From contig NZ_LT745763.1 in assembly GCF_900166595.1 (NCBI RefSeq), forward strand, positions 1,090,321 through 1,154,320: DNA of 64,000 nt, read 5' to 3'. Below, piece after piece: positions 26,809 to 36,427 of the stretch (its first letter is position 1; the number at the start of each line of letters is the position of its first letter). The stretch comes from Virgibacillus dokdonensis (lineage in GTDB: Bacteria > Bacillota > Bacilli > Bacillales > Amphibacillaceae). Position numbers and translations under genes: made by a program. Below the pieces are notes generated by a model. The model made no database searches and had not been told where the DNA came from. It saw nothing but the letters and a program-made list of their open reading frames with translations.

Positions 26809-27792
26809 ATGAAGACTAACGAAGCAATTCAAGAAATGAAAGCGTCTATGCGTTTGCCAATTGTTATGGCACCAATGTTTTTAGTTTCTAGTCCTAAAAT
26901 GGTTACAGAAGCTTGTGCAGCAGGAATTGTAGGGACATTTCCTGCATTAAATGCAAGAACAAAAGAAATATTGGAGCATTGGATGGAACAAATTACTAAC
27001 GAGTTAGAGGAGATGAAAAAAGATAATCCAAATAAAAAAATTGCTCCGTGGGGAATAAATTTTATAACGCATCGTTCTAATAAGCGTTATACGGAGGATT
27101 TACAATTAATAGAAAAATATAAACCACCAATTGTCATTACTTCTTTAGGTGATCCTAGTCCAGTTGTGAAAATTGCTCATGAATATGGTGGAATTGTTTT
27201 TTCAGATGTCATTGATATCAAATTTGCTAAAAAAGCAATAGCAAAAGGAGCAGATGGACTTGTTTTAGTAGCAAGTGGTGCAGGTGGTCACGCAGGGCAG
27301 CTAAATCCGATATCATTTCTGCATGAGGTTCGTTCTTTCTTTTTAGGTCCGGTTATCTTAGCTGGCGGAATGTCAAAAGGAGAGGATATTCTAGCTTCTG
27401 AAGTACTTGGAGCAGATTTTGTTTATATGGGGACGCGATTTATCCCGTCAAAAGAAAGTGAAGCTTCTCAAGATTATAAGCAAATGATTGTTGATTCTGC
27501 TATTGAAGATATTATTTATACGGATGCTTTTAGTGGGGTACATGCTAATTACCTTATCCCGAGTATTACAAAAGCAGGGTTAGACCCAACTAACTTAAAA
27601 CCGAAGCAGGAAATCGATTTTAATAAGCTGCAAACGGAGGCAAAAGCATGGAAAGATATTTGGGGTGCTGGACAAGGAATTGGTCCTATTAAAGAGATTC
27701 AAACTATTTCAGAAATTGTGGATGAGCTAGAAACCTCCTATGAAAAAGGAATACGAAATATAAAACAACGAAATGCTGTATACATGAAATAA
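26809..27792 (+). CDS. nitronate monooxygenase family flavoprotein
   Basis: This is a 327-aa FMN enzyme of the 2-nitropropane dioxygenase/nitronate monooxygenase family, which oxidises alkyl nitronates such as propionate 3-nitronate. PIVMAPMFLVSSPKMVTEAC is the family start, with ASGAGGHAGQLNPISF as the FMN-phosphate loop and GGMSKGEDILASEVLGADFVYMGTRF as the C-terminal barrel strand pair. RBS AAAGGGG lies upstream. Related proteins also serve in other reactions such as enoyl reduction, so the substrate is open. The next gene, an acyl-CoA ligase, is 149 nt downstream on the same strand. Confidence 0.82.
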   Translation: MKTNEAIQEMKASMRLPIVMAPMFLVSSPKMVTEACAAGIVGTFPALNARTKEILEHWMEQITNELEEMKKDNPNKKIAPWGINFITHRSNKRYTEDLQLIEKYKPPIVITSLGDPSPVVKIAHEYGGIVFSDVIDIKFAKKAIAKGADGLVLVASGAGGHAGQLNPISFLHEVRSFFLGPVILAGGMSKGEDILASEVLGADFVYMGTRFIPSKESEASQDYKQMIVDSAIEDIIYTDAFSGVHANYLIPSITKAGLDPTNLKPKQEIDFNKLQTEAKAWKDIWGAGQGIGPIKEIQTISEIVDELETSYEKGIRNIKQRNAVYMK

Positions 27793-27941
27793 TCTTTTCT
27801 ACTAGATTTTACAATTTGTTAAGAAACTCGTGCACGTACCGACTAATGCTTTATCCATAGAGATGTCGTATCCGTAGTTTCTGTTCGTTTACGACATCTA
27901 TTGTGAAGAAGATAAAAATTACATACAAAGGGGCAGGTTGT

Positions 27942-29531
27942 ATGCATTATCCACTAACACCAATTGATTGGAAACGAAGAGCAATTAAATATTATCCCAA
28001 CAAAGTGGCAGTTATTGATGAAGAAAAAACATTTACGTATGCGCAATTTGGAGAAAGAACAGATCGACTATCACAAGCGTTAATCAATGCGGGAATCCAT
28101 GAAGGAGATCACATAGCTGTTATGTTACCGAATACACATTATATGCTGGAATGTTTTTATGGGATATGTCAAACGGGGGCGGTTATGGTTCCGTTAAATT
28201 ATCGTATTTCACCTGAAGACATGGCGTATATTATTAATCATAGCGATGCTAAATTACTCATTGTTGATGCAGCATTCACTTCCTCTATTAAAGAGATTCA
28301 ATCTGAATTGAATCTGAATGATATTGTTGTTGTCGAGGTACCTGGTTATGATAATCAAATAGAGGGAATAGATTATGAACATTTCATTCAATACGTTGAG
28401 CCCACTTCATTTTCACCACTTCACTTAGATGAAAATCAACTTTTAACCATTAATTATACAAGTGGTACAACATCTAAGCCTAAAGGAGTGATGCAAACAC
28501 ATCGTAGCAATTATATGAATGCCGCAGATTTTATGTTTCATTTAGGGGTAAAGCACGAAGACGTTTATCTCCACACACTTCCCATGTTTCATGTGAATGG
28601 CTGGGGCGGTGTCTGGGCGATTACGGCTGTCGGTGGTGTACATGTATGTTTACGAAAAGTTGATCCAAAGGTCATTTTAGATTTATTTGAAAAACACCAA
28701 ATAACGCTGTTATGTGGCGCTCCAATTGTGATTAATATGCTTGTAAACGAGCCAAAAGTAAACGAGGTTTCAATTAATGTAAAATCACGAATGGCTACAG
28801 CAGGTTCTCCACCAGCAGCAGCGTTAATCCAACAAGCGCAAGATTTGCTTGGCTTGGATATCTTACATGTGTATGGTTTGACAGAAACATCCCCATTCAT
28901 TTTATACAATGAGTGGAAATCTTCATTCAACCAATTATCTCTTGAAGAACAATCCGCTTTAAAAGCGAGGCAAGGTGTAGAAATGGTTTTTAATGGAGAA
29001 ACAAAAGTAGTCGATCAAGATGGCGAAGAAGTTGCATGGAACGGGGAAGAACTTGGAGAAATTGTAACTAGAGGCAATGTTGTTATGGAAGGCTATTATA
29101 AAGATGAGGAGCGAACCAAAGAGGTGTTCAAGGACGGTTGGTTTCATACAGGTGATTTAGCTGTAACGCATCCTGATGGCTATATAGAAATACGTGACCG
29201 AGCTAAAGATGTTATTATCTCTGGTGGTGAGAATATTTCTTCTACGGAAATTGAAGGTGTTTTATATCGTCATCCTGCCGTATTAGAAACAGCTGTTATC
29301 GCTGTTCCACATGATAAATGGGGAGAGGTACCACTAGCAATTATTATTTTGAAGAAAAACGCTACCGTTACTGAAGAAGATATTATTACGTATTGTCGTG
29401 ACAATATGGCACATTTTAAAGCACCAAAAAAAGTAGCATTTGTTAAAGAATTGCCTAAAACAGCTACAGGAAAATTACAGAAATTTCGTTTGCGTCAAAT
29501 GTATTGGGATAGTGAACGGCTGGTAAATTAA
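27942..29531 (+). CDS. acyl-CoA synthetase (AMP-forming)
   Basis: This ligase adenylates a fatty acid and joins it to CoA; it is 529 aa. The AMP-binding P-loop TINYTSGTTSKPKGVM, the VYGLTETSP motif, GWFHTGDLAV and the catalytic Lys in ELPKTATGKLQKFR are all present. MHYPLTPIDWKRRAIKYYPNK resembles medium/long-chain acyl-CoA synthetases of Bacillaceae. The ATG at 27942 follows AAAGGGGC; the frame begins 13 codons earlier without a site. Chain length is not predictable. It has no coenzyme-linked neighbour beyond the flavoprotein upstream. Confidence 0.88.
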   Translation: MHYPLTPIDWKRRAIKYYPNKVAVIDEEKTFTYAQFGERTDRLSQALINAGIHEGDHIAVMLPNTHYMLECFYGICQTGAVMVPLNYRISPEDMAYIINHSDAKLLIVDAAFTSSIKEIQSELNLNDIVVVEVPGYDNQIEGIDYEHFIQYVEPTSFSPLHLDENQLLTINYTSGTTSKPKGVMQTHRSNYMNAADFMFHLGVKHEDVYLHTLPMFHVNGWGGVWAITAVGGVHVCLRKVDPKVILDLFEKHQITLLCGAPIVINMLVNEPKVNEVSINVKSRMATAGSPPAAALIQQAQDLLGLDILHVYGLTETSPFILYNEWKSSFNQLSLEEQSALKARQGVEMVFNGETKVVDQDGEEVAWNGEELGEIVTRGNVVMEGYYKDEERTKEVFKDGWFHTGDLAVTHPDGYIEIRDRAKDVIISGGENISSTEIEGVLYRHPAVLETAVIAVPHDKWGEVPLAIIILKKNATVTEEDIITYCRDNMAHFKAPKKVAFVKELPKTATGKLQKFRLRQMYWDSERLVN

Positions 29532-29899
29532 TACGATGAAGCGTCTTCGTTTACCAAGATAGAAAATGATTGCAGTAAGCACATCTATCCTAAAGGAATA
29601 ACAATTACTTTTGCAATAAATATTTTGCAATCCGCAACGCTTTCTATAAATGATTGTTCATCTGTGGGGGCTTTTTTCATCCCCCACTTCACATGCTCCA
29701 ATTCTTGGAGCAGTAGTCTTACAGCACTTTAATATTTTTTAGAAAAACGTTGCTTGTTGGCAAGTCTTATGGAAAAAAACGCTGTCGTTTTTCCTATACT
29801 ATAAACCTTTAAACTTTCCTATAGTATAATAAAAAAGCTTTACAACAGCCTTCCGTTAACAATAAATTTCTTGTCGGGAGGCTACTTTTGTAGGCATAA
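29532..29899. other. intergenic region with hairpins and one repeat
   Basis: Two compact hairpins, GTGGGGG/CCCCCAC near 29666 and GCTCCAA/TTGGAGC near 29695, follow the acyl-CoA ligase gene and could terminate it. Repeat copy 9 covers 29735-29833. An AGCCT-type inverted repeat near 29850-29890 may terminate the LysR gene on the minus strand. Confidence 0.45.
29735..29833 (-). repeat. dispersed intergenic repeat, copy 9, best full-length copy
   Basis: Read on the minus strand: ATTATACTATAGGAAAGTTT, AAAGGTTTATAGTATAGGAA, AAACGACAGCGTTTTTTTCC, ATAAGACTTGCCAACAAGCA, then TTTTTCTAAAAA. All family blocks are present in order. Confidence 0.8.
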
Positions 29900-30805
29900 C
29901 TAATGACTAAAGTAGTTTATTCTAGAAAAAAATTGCAATAAAAAGTCATAAAAGATCGCTTCAGTTGGTAATAATTGTCGATGGGAAGGGGTAATCACAC
30001 CAACTGTTCGAGTAATATCGTTTTCAGCTAACGGAATGGCAACCGTAGAGCGTGGTGTATTATCAATTAACGTGACTTCTGGCATAAGCGCAATGCCAAG
30101 TCCTGCTGATACCAACCCCTTTAAAGCATCTGTGTCGTCTCCTTCAAAGCCAATAATAGGAGCAAAACCTTTGGTGTAACATGCTTCCTCAACCAGATTA
30201 CGTAATACAAACCCTTCTGGCAAAACAATAAAAGGATCATCCTTTAGCTCCCTGAGACGAATGGAACTTCTATCTGCAAGTGGGTGGTGAAGGGGTAGTA
30301 ATGCTACAATTCTTTCAGTAAATAATGCTTTTCGTTGAAATTTGTTATTTTCTTTAGGCAACGGACCAAGCAAAGCTAAATTAAAATCTCCATCTGTAAG
30401 CCCATGCATTAATTCAGGATAAAGTGCTTGCTTCAGGTTGAATTTTGCTTCTGGATATTCTGTTCGAAAGGCATGAATAACGGTAGGTAACATATAAGCA
30501 GCGAGACTAATTGGATAGGCGACGCGAATCGTACCTTTTTTGGGGTCTACATATTCTTCTACTTCCCTACTGGCATGATCAATAACGTTCATTGCCTGCT
30601 TCATCCGTTCGAAAAAGATTTTTCCTATAGGGGTTAACTTTATTTTTCTGTTTTCTCTAATGAATAAATCAGCCCCTAACTCAGATTCTAAATTGGCAAT
30701 TTGTCTACTTACAGAAGATTGGGCAACATGTAGCGCAGTCGCGGCTTCTGTAACATGTTCTCTGGAAGCTACTTCCATGAAATAACGAATTTGCCTGAGT
30801 TCCAT
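29900..30805 (-). CDS. LysR-family regulator, probable regulator of gdhA
   Basis: This is a 301-aa LysR protein. The N-terminal HTH reads MELRQIRYFMEVASREHVTEAATALHVAQSSVSRQIANLE, close to GltC of B. subtilis, and residues 90-290 form the periplasmic-binding-like effector domain. It is transcribed divergently from the NADP-glutamate dehydrogenase gene across 328 bases, the classic arrangement for a GltC/GdhA-type regulator. A perfect palindrome at 30826-30842 sits 21 nt from its start codon and probably serves autoregulation. The effector could be 2-oxoglutarate or glutamate by analogy. Confidence 0.88.
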   Translation of the reverse strand: MELRQIRYFMEVASREHVTEAATALHVAQSSVSRQIANLESELGADLFIRENRKIKLTPIGKIFFERMKQAMNVIDHASREVEEYVDPKKGTIRVAYPISLAAYMLPTVIHAFRTEYPEAKFNLKQALYPELMHGLTDGDFNLALLGPLPKENNKFQRKALFTERIVALLPLHHPLADRSSIRLRELKDDPFIVLPEGFVLRNLVEEACYTKGFAPIIGFEGDDTDALKGLVSAGLGIALMPEVTLIDNTPRSTVAIPLAENDITRTVGVITPSHRQLLPTEAIFYDFLLQFFSRINYFSH

Positions 30806-31133
30806 TTTGCCTCATTCTCCTTATTAATGCGTAAAACGCATTGATTTTATCGTTTCTTTATATTGATTCGATACTTTGTTTAATTATAGAATATTCCTTA
30901 TAAGGAAATCTACTATTTTTGCACGATAGAAGCCAAGTTTTTCTGAAACGTTAAGAAACCATCATGGCATTCAAAGAGTTAGCGTCTTTCATGAACAAGT
31001 GTTTGCAGACAAGTTTTTATACGAAACTAAAACATCTTTAAGATTGTTAGCAAAAATGATAATTTTCACCATTTAAACTTGGCGATAGGCCATATCTTTC
31101 TAAAACATTATGACGGATAAGGGAATGACTTGA
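30806..31133. promoter_or_regulatory. divergent LysR-gdhA control region with palindrome
   Basis: AATGCGT and ACGCATT flank AAA at 30826-30842, a perfect 7-bp palindrome suited to a LysR tetramer. Two partial repeat fragments (CGATAGAAGCCAAGTTTTTC near 30922, ACTTGGCGATAGGCCATATC near 31077) also lie in the region. No gene is visible. Confidence 0.45.
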
Positions 31134-32516
31134 ATGAAAACAGTTGACAAAATGGAATTTACGTACATGCAAAAAGCGAAAGAATATGTAGAAACTGTAT
31201 ACGAAACGGTGAAAATGCGTAACCCTCATCAAGAAGAATTTCAGCAAGCAGTAAAAGAAGTCTTAGCTTCCTTAACCCCAGTTTTGGCAAAGCATCCAGA
31301 ATATATGAAACAGTCTATTCTTGAACGTATTGTAGAACCAGAGAGAATGGTTTCGTTTCGTGTACCTTGGATCGATGATGAAGGCAATGTTCAGGTAAAC
31401 CGTGGGTACCGTGTCCAATTTAATAGTGCTCTTGGTCCTTATAAAGGTGGAATTCGTTTTCATCCTACGGTAAACGATAGTATTATTAAGTTTTTAGGTT
31501 TTGAACAAATTTTTAAGAACGCTTTAACTGGTCAGCCAATTGGTGGAGCAAAAGGAGGGGCGGACTTTGATCCTAAAGGAAAGTCTGATACTGAGATTAT
31601 GCGCTTTACACAAAGTTTTATGACAGAACTTAGTAATTATATTGGACCAGATCAAGACGTACCTGCTGGAGATATCGGTGTTGGCCAAAGAGAGATTGGC
31701 TATATGTTTGGTCAGTATAAAAAAATGCGCGGAGGCTATCAGGCTGGTGTGTTGACCGGAAAAGGAGTAGGATATGGCGGTAGTTTAGCCCGTAAAGAAG
31801 CAACTGGGTATGGGACAGTTTATTTCTTGGACGCTATGCTTAAGGATAATGGCTTAAGCATTTCAGGGAGTAAAGCGGTTGTCTCTGGCTCAGGAAATGT
31901 TTCCATTTATGCAATGGAAAAATTAACCCAATTAGGTGCAAAGGTAATTGCTTGCAGTGATTCAGATGGTTGTATTTATGATGAACAAGGTATAAATTTG
32001 GCAACAGTAAAACATCTAAAAGAAGAAGGAAATTGCCGAATTCGTGATTATCTCAACGCCCATCCTAAAGCAACCTTTTATGAAGGGTGTACAGAAATTT
32101 GGTCTATCCCTTGTGATATTGCTTTACCATGCGCGACACAAAATGAAATTAATGAGCAAGCTGCTAAACAACTCGTTTCCAATGGAGTGAAAGCAGTAGG
32201 CGAAGGTGCAAATATGCCATCCACTTTAGAGGCGGTAGAAGTTTTCATGAATAACCAAATTTTATTTGCTCCTGCTAAAGCAGCAAATGCTGGTGGTGTA
32301 GCTGTATCTGCGTTGGAGATGGCGCAAAATAGTGCACGAATTGCATGGAGTTTTGATGAAGTGGATGAAAAATTACACCATATTATGCATACGATCTACA
32401 AAGCTTCAACGGAAGCGGCAGAGGAATATGGTGAGCCAAGAAACCTAGTTATCGGTGCGAATATTGCTGGTTTCAAGAGAGTTTCTGCTGCTATGATTTC
32501 ACAAGGCGTCATTTAA
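31134..32516 (+). CDS. gdhA: NADP-specific glutamate dehydrogenase
   Basis: This enzyme aminates 2-oxoglutarate with NADPH. It is 460 aa and of the short hexameric type (GdhA-like) rather than the GudB/RocG type: QFRVPWIDDEGNVQVNRGYRVQFNSALGPYKGGIRFHPTVN, then GGAKGGADFDPKGKSDTEIMRF with the catalytic Lys and Asp, and VSGSGNVSIYAMEKL as the NADP-binding Rossmann loop. AAGGGA is a weak site upstream; a later ATG (six codons in) is an alternative start. In this window it could use or produce the glutamate made by the hut and proline pathways. Confidence 0.93.
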   Translation: MKTVDKMEFTYMQKAKEYVETVYETVKMRNPHQEEFQQAVKEVLASLTPVLAKHPEYMKQSILERIVEPERMVSFRVPWIDDEGNVQVNRGYRVQFNSALGPYKGGIRFHPTVNDSIIKFLGFEQIFKNALTGQPIGGAKGGADFDPKGKSDTEIMRFTQSFMTELSNYIGPDQDVPAGDIGVGQREIGYMFGQYKKMRGGYQAGVLTGKGVGYGGSLARKEATGYGTVYFLDAMLKDNGLSISGSKAVVSGSGNVSIYAMEKLTQLGAKVIACSDSDGCIYDEQGINLATVKHLKEEGNCRIRDYLNAHPKATFYEGCTEIWSIPCDIALPCATQNEINEQAAKQLVSNGVKAVGEGANMPSTLEAVEVFMNNQILFAPAKAANAGGVAVSALEMAQNSARIAWSFDEVDEKLHHIMHTIYKASTEAAEEYGEPRNLVIGANIAGFKRVSAAMISQGVI

Positions 32517-32625
32517 ATGAAAGAGTAACAAAATGCAGTGTACTATTAATACATTATTCGAGTTAATTTCTCTCTTGTAGCAAAACGAACGAAGTAATTT
32601 GCTACTTAAATAGAACATACTATTT

Positions 32626-32657
32626 CAAGGACCTAATTATTGGGTCCTTGTTCCTTT
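32626..32657 (+). terminator. gdhA terminator
   Basis: CAAGGACC and GGGTCCTTG pair around an AT loop, followed by TTCCTTT. The rest of 32517-32844 shows no gene. Confidence 0.65.
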
Positions 32658-32844
32658 ATAAGATAAGGGTTGATAATTTTTCTTGTTGACTGTATAAATG
32701 CATATTAATCTTTCTTTGTAATAGCCCAATTAGTTTTTGCTACTTTGCGCAGACTTATTTACGTTCATTTAAATAATCGCTCATTTTCTTTATAAATAAA
32801 ATTTATACAAAGTAAATGTTCGGAAAAAAATGAATTTAATATAA

Positions 32845-33228
32845 GAGCAAACGCGAACATTTATTGAAGCAGAAATGGAACGCACAATAAAAGCTTCTTG
32901 CGACATGTTTCATGCTGATTATGAAATTACGTTTACTCGAGGATATCCTACTCTCGTAAACCACCCACAAGAAACAGAATTTGTTGCCAACATAGCTAAA
33001 CAAGTTCCTGGGATTAAAGAAGTAACCGAAACGCCACCAATAATGGGTGGAGAAGATTTTTCTTATTACTTACAACATGTAAACGGTGCATTCTTTTTTA
33101 CAGGAGCTAGTAATTCTAGCTGGGCTATGGCATACCCGCACCATCATCCAAAATTTGATATAGATGAGCGCGCTTTATTGCATGCAGCCAAAATATTAGG
33201 AGCTGCTACGTTACAATATATGGATTAA
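32845..33228 (+). pseudogene. remnant of an M20-family amidohydrolase (C-terminal third)
   Basis: Only about 127 residues remain of a protein normally near 390. The frame opens after a stop at 32842 with EQTRTFIEAEMERTIKASC and continues through PIMGGEDFSYYLQHVNGAFFFTGAS, the C-terminal part of the catalytic domain, then PHHHPKFDIDERALLHAAKILGAATLQYMD. The N-terminal metal-binding half and most of the lid domain are missing, and there is no ribosome site before the internal ATG. It is most like hippurate/N-acyl-aminoacid amidohydrolases. It is probably inactive. Confidence 0.85.
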
Positions 33229-33336
33229 GTAGGGAGAAAAGGATAAGCGAGGGAGCTCCCTTCATTTTTCACTTTTGTATAGTAGGAAACGCGGCTTATA
33301 GTATCGCTCCCACAATACTTCCCTATAGTGCAAAAA

Positions 33337-33370
33337 AGACCAAAGGAGTATAGACCTCTTTGGCCTTTAC
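33337..33370. terminator. hairpin between convergent genes
   Basis: AAGACCAAAGGAG pairs with CTCTTTGGCCTT around a short loop with A and T runs outside. It lies just before the stop codon of the phosphatase gene on the minus strand. Confidence 0.55.
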
Positions 33371-33375
33371 GGTTA

Positions 33376-34143
33376 TTATTCAACGAGTAGAGCTGCTTGT
33401 AGGGTTTTTACATCTGACTTGCTTAAACCGATACCTTCATTAATATATTGGTCCACGGAACCAAATTTGCTCTCCACTTCATCAAAAAAGGCTTGTAAAT
33501 ATTCTCGCCTTGCCTCCAGCATTGCTTGCATAAAAGCTTGATTTACTTGGATAGATTCAGGTTGTAAATTTGCACGTAAGATATCAAGGAAGTTGTTTGT
33601 ATATAAGTAATCTGCAAAGATGAGCTCTTGGGGGACATCTAGCGCATACAAAGTTAATGCTGCCATGACACCAGTTCTATCTTTTCCTGCCATACAATGA
33701 AATAATAGAGGCGATGTAGGATCACTAAGCAAGGTTGAAAAAAAAGCTTTATATACGTTTGTGTTTTTAGATACTTCTCGATAAAGCTTTTCTAATATTT
33801 TTCCTGGTTCTTGTGAATGATCGACGAATTTTTGTAAATCTTTAGGTTGTCGTACCATCTCCCTATCTATTTCTATTAAGGGCAAATGCTTTATGGCGAC
33901 TCCTGAAAAGGAAGGCGTAGGGTAGTTTTTTACTTCGTCACTTCCTCGAAGGTCAAATATCGTCTTTAGGCCAGTTTGATTAATTTTTTCCATATCGTTC
34001 TTTGTGATATGTTGGAGATTACCTGAACGATATAGTATTCCATTTTTAACCTTTTTTCCTGAGAGGGTTTCATAACCACCTAAGTCACGAAAATTAAAAC
34101 TTCCTTCTAAGTCAATCGTTCGTACTGGGATTTTTTTCACCAT
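33376..34143 (-). CDS. tyrosine-protein phosphatase family protein
   Basis: This is a 255-aa dual-specificity/tyrosine phosphatase of the Y_phosphatase3 type. The active site is HCMAGKDRTG (Cys and Arg) near the middle, preceded by FNFRDLGGY and ILYRSGNLQHI, the hallmark of this bacterial family. The C-terminal helical part (EYLQAFFDEVESKFGSVDQYINEGIGLS) is typical. A good GGGAGAG precedes the ATG at 34143; the frame extends 20 codons upstream without support. It may act on phosphotyrosine or phosphoinositide-like lipids; the substrate is unknown. Confidence 0.85.
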   Translation of the reverse strand: MVKKIPVRTIDLEGSFNFRDLGGYETLSGKKVKNGILYRSGNLQHITKNDMEKINQTGLKTIFDLRGSDEVKNYPTPSFSGVAIKHLPLIEIDREMVRQPKDLQKFVDHSQEPGKILEKLYREVSKNTNVYKAFFSTLLSDPTSPLLFHCMAGKDRTGVMAALTLYALDVPQELIFADYLYTNNFLDILRANLQPESIQVNQAFMQAMLEARREYLQAFFDEVESKFGSVDQYINEGIGLSKSDVKTLQAALLVE

Positions 34144-34267
34144 ACGTACTCTCCCTGCCTCTCCGATAAATAATTTGTTTGTTAAAATTTTGATTTTGAA
34201 CATGTGTCTATACTTGTATTGTCTGGGTGAATCATATAAAAGTCAAGGAGAGAGGAAGAATGAAAGT

Positions 34268-34291
34268 GCGTGGGGAAAAGATATTCCCCAC
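34268..34291. terminator. hairpin downstream of the 33-residue gene
   Basis: CGTGGGGAA and TTCCCCACG pair around a 4-6 nt loop; the T run that follows on the minus strand is short, so it may be a weak terminator. Confidence 0.45.
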
Positions 34292-34307
34292 GTAAGGTAG
34301 TTGTTGA

Positions 34308-34409
34308 TTAGTTATCTGGAGGGCGATTGCGCTTGTATTTGTTTTCCTGTTTCATATCATTTAGTTCTTGCTTACTTTTGTTTTTTGTTTTTGTCTTATC
34401 TTTAGCCAT
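34308..34409 (-). CDS. small basic hypothetical protein, 33 aa
   Basis: An excellent ribosome site (AAAGGAGG, 7-8 nt spacing) precedes the ATG, which is the main support. The product is short, hydrophilic and lysine-rich, MAKDKTKTKNKSKQEL followed by NDMKQENKYKRNRPPDN, without a hydrophobic segment. It resembles the very small Lys/Asn-rich proteins common in sporulating Bacillaceae, but I do not recognise a family. Confidence 0.65.
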   Translation of the reverse strand: MAKDKTKTKNKSKQELNDMKQENKYKRNRPPDN

Positions 34410-34610
34410 CGTGTAACCTCCTTTCCCATTAATGTGCTTCAAATGAAATAAATCATGTAACTATTATCCGTTTGCGGTGTGGTAACGCTAATGCTATAAT
34501 TCAGAAAAATGCATTATTTGAATTGGGTATATTTTTGCTCATTTCTTTAAAAGTAAAACCAGAAAAATATATCAATGTATTGTTGTTAAAATGACTGGGG
34601 GAGAGATAAG

Positions 34611-36368
34611 TTGAAAGAGGATTTTTTTGTTGAGCAGTGGATGGACACTAAAGCCCTATCTATTTCTCCATCTACGCCTCTTGAAGTAGCATTTACTACG
34701 TTATGTAATCACGCTATTACTACTATACCGGTTGTAGCTGAAGGATGTATGCAAGGTGTTGTGTCAAGTTATGATGTATGGAAGTATATAAAAATAAAGG
34801 GTCAAAAAGAGTTAGTAGCTTCCATTATGAATAAGCATTATGCCACCGCTTTTATAGGCTCGTCGATGCATGATATTTATCAAACGCCTGCTTACGTCAT
34901 TGATGGTAATACAGAAGAATTGCTTGGACAAATAACGGCAAAGGAGTTACTTGCTTTTCAAAAGTATATGCATCATGAGTTAACCCAAATAGACAATCTT
35001 ATGCATTGGTATGAATTAATTTTTGATACGGCATATGAAGGATTGACGGTTGTTGATGATCAAGGGGTTATTCAGTTGTTTAATCAAGCATACAGCCGGT
35101 ATGTTGGAGTAGCTAAAGAAGAGGCTTTAGGGAAGAAGGCAGATGACATCATCGAAAATACGAGATTACCTGTTGTGTTAAAAACAGGTATTCCAGAACG
35201 TAGTCAGGCCCATCGGTTACAAGGGCAAAATTTAGTCGTTCATCGAATTCCAATATGGAAAGATAATAAAATTATTGGCGCAGCCGGCATCCTTGTATAT
35301 GAGGGAGTGTCGGAAATTTATGAAGTAATACAAAAGATGGATCAATTGGATAAAAATACACGTGTGGAAAATGCAACAACGGTATTAGAAAGTTCAACAC
35401 TAGAAGTGGTTAAATTTGAGAATATTTTAGGTGATAGTAAAGCGCTTACTGAAGCGAAAAAAATGGCTCGAAAAGCTGCTGATTCAAGTGCGGCTGTATT
35501 ATTAACAGGAGAAAGTGGGGTAGGTAAAGAGCAGTTTGCAAAAGCAATTCACGATGCGAGTGCTGCTAAAAATGGGCGGTTTATTAGCGTGAATTGTGCG
35601 GCTATTCCAGATGGATTAATGGAGTCTGAATTGTTTGGTTATGCAAAAGGCGCATTTACTGGTGCACATCGAGATGGGAAACCAGGAAAGTTTGAATTGG
35701 CACATGACGGTACAATCTTTCTTGATGAAATTGGCGATATGCCTTTCAACATGCAAGCAAAAATTTTACGTGTGTTACAAGAAAAGAAAGTGGAACGAGT
35801 AGGAGATAGAAAAGCTGTAGGCGTGAACTTTCGTTTAATTACGGCAACGAATCAAAATTTGCAACAAATGGTCAAGGATGGGAAATTTCGCGAAGATTTA
35901 TACTACCGGCTCTATGTTATTCCTATTGAGATACCGCCGTTACGAGAACGGTTGGAGGATTTACCTACTTTAATTGCCTATCAATTACAGCAGTTAGCGA
36001 AGAGTTATAAACAAGGAGAAAAAACCTTTGATCAACATGTATTGCAATGGATGAAACAGCACCATTGGCCTGGAAATGTGCGTGAGTTAATGAATATAAT
36101 AGAAAGACTATATGTGTTAACAGATGGGAACCACATAACATTTAATCATTTGCCTGCTTCGGTAAGGGAGACTTTTTTTCAAACGTATTACCCATACAAT
36201 CATCGAAAGGACGAACTTTTAGAAGAGGCTACAAAACAAGAAAAAGAAATGATTACGCAAACATTAAAACAAGTGCAAGGAAATAAAACAAAGGCTGCTG
36301 AAAAATTAGGTATGTCAAGGGCTACGCTCTACAATAAGTTGGCTCGTTATAAATTAAACAATTTTTAA
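34611..36368 (+). CDS. sigma-54-dependent activator (CBS-PAS-AAA+-Fis)
   Basis: This is a 585-aa enhancer-binding protein. Residues 1-120 form a CBS pair, 125-235 a PAS domain, 265-500 the AAA+ domain (Walker A GESGVGKEQ, sigma-54 contact motif GAFTGA, Walker B FLDEIGDMP), and the C-terminus a Fis-type HTH AAEKLGMSRATLYNKLARY. A TTG start follows GGGGGAGAG. It resembles BkdR/RocR-type regulators of amino-acid catabolism. It likely drives the -24/-12 promoters at 38745 and 44866 in front of valine-catabolic genes. The CBS and PAS domains should bind the inducing signal, perhaps a nucleotide or small acid. Confidence 0.92.
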   Translation: MKEDFFVEQWMDTKALSISPSTPLEVAFTTLCNHAITTIPVVAEGCMQGVVSSYDVWKYIKIKGQKELVASIMNKHYATAFIGSSMHDIYQTPAYVIDGNTEELLGQITAKELLAFQKYMHHELTQIDNLMHWYELIFDTAYEGLTVVDDQGVIQLFNQAYSRYVGVAKEEALGKKADDIIENTRLPVVLKTGIPERSQAHRLQGQNLVVHRIPIWKDNKIIGAAGILVYEGVSEIYEVIQKMDQLDKNTRVENATTVLESSTLEVVKFENILGDSKALTEAKKMARKAADSSAAVLLTGESGVGKEQFAKAIHDASAAKNGRFISVNCAAIPDGLMESELFGYAKGAFTGAHRDGKPGKFELAHDGTIFLDEIGDMPFNMQAKILRVLQEKKVERVGDRKAVGVNFRLITATNQNLQQMVKDGKFREDLYYRLYVIPIEIPPLRERLEDLPTLIAYQLQQLAKSYKQGEKTFDQHVLQWMKQHHWPGNVRELMNIIERLYVLTDGNHITFNHLPASVRETFFQTYYPYNHRKDELLEEATKQEKEMITQTLKQVQGNKTKAAEKLGMSRATLYNKLARYKLNNF

Positions 36369-36427
36369 CAGATGACTGGTAAGGTAGTTCAAAGTCTATT
36401 TGTAAGGTGGATAAATAGGAGGTGCGA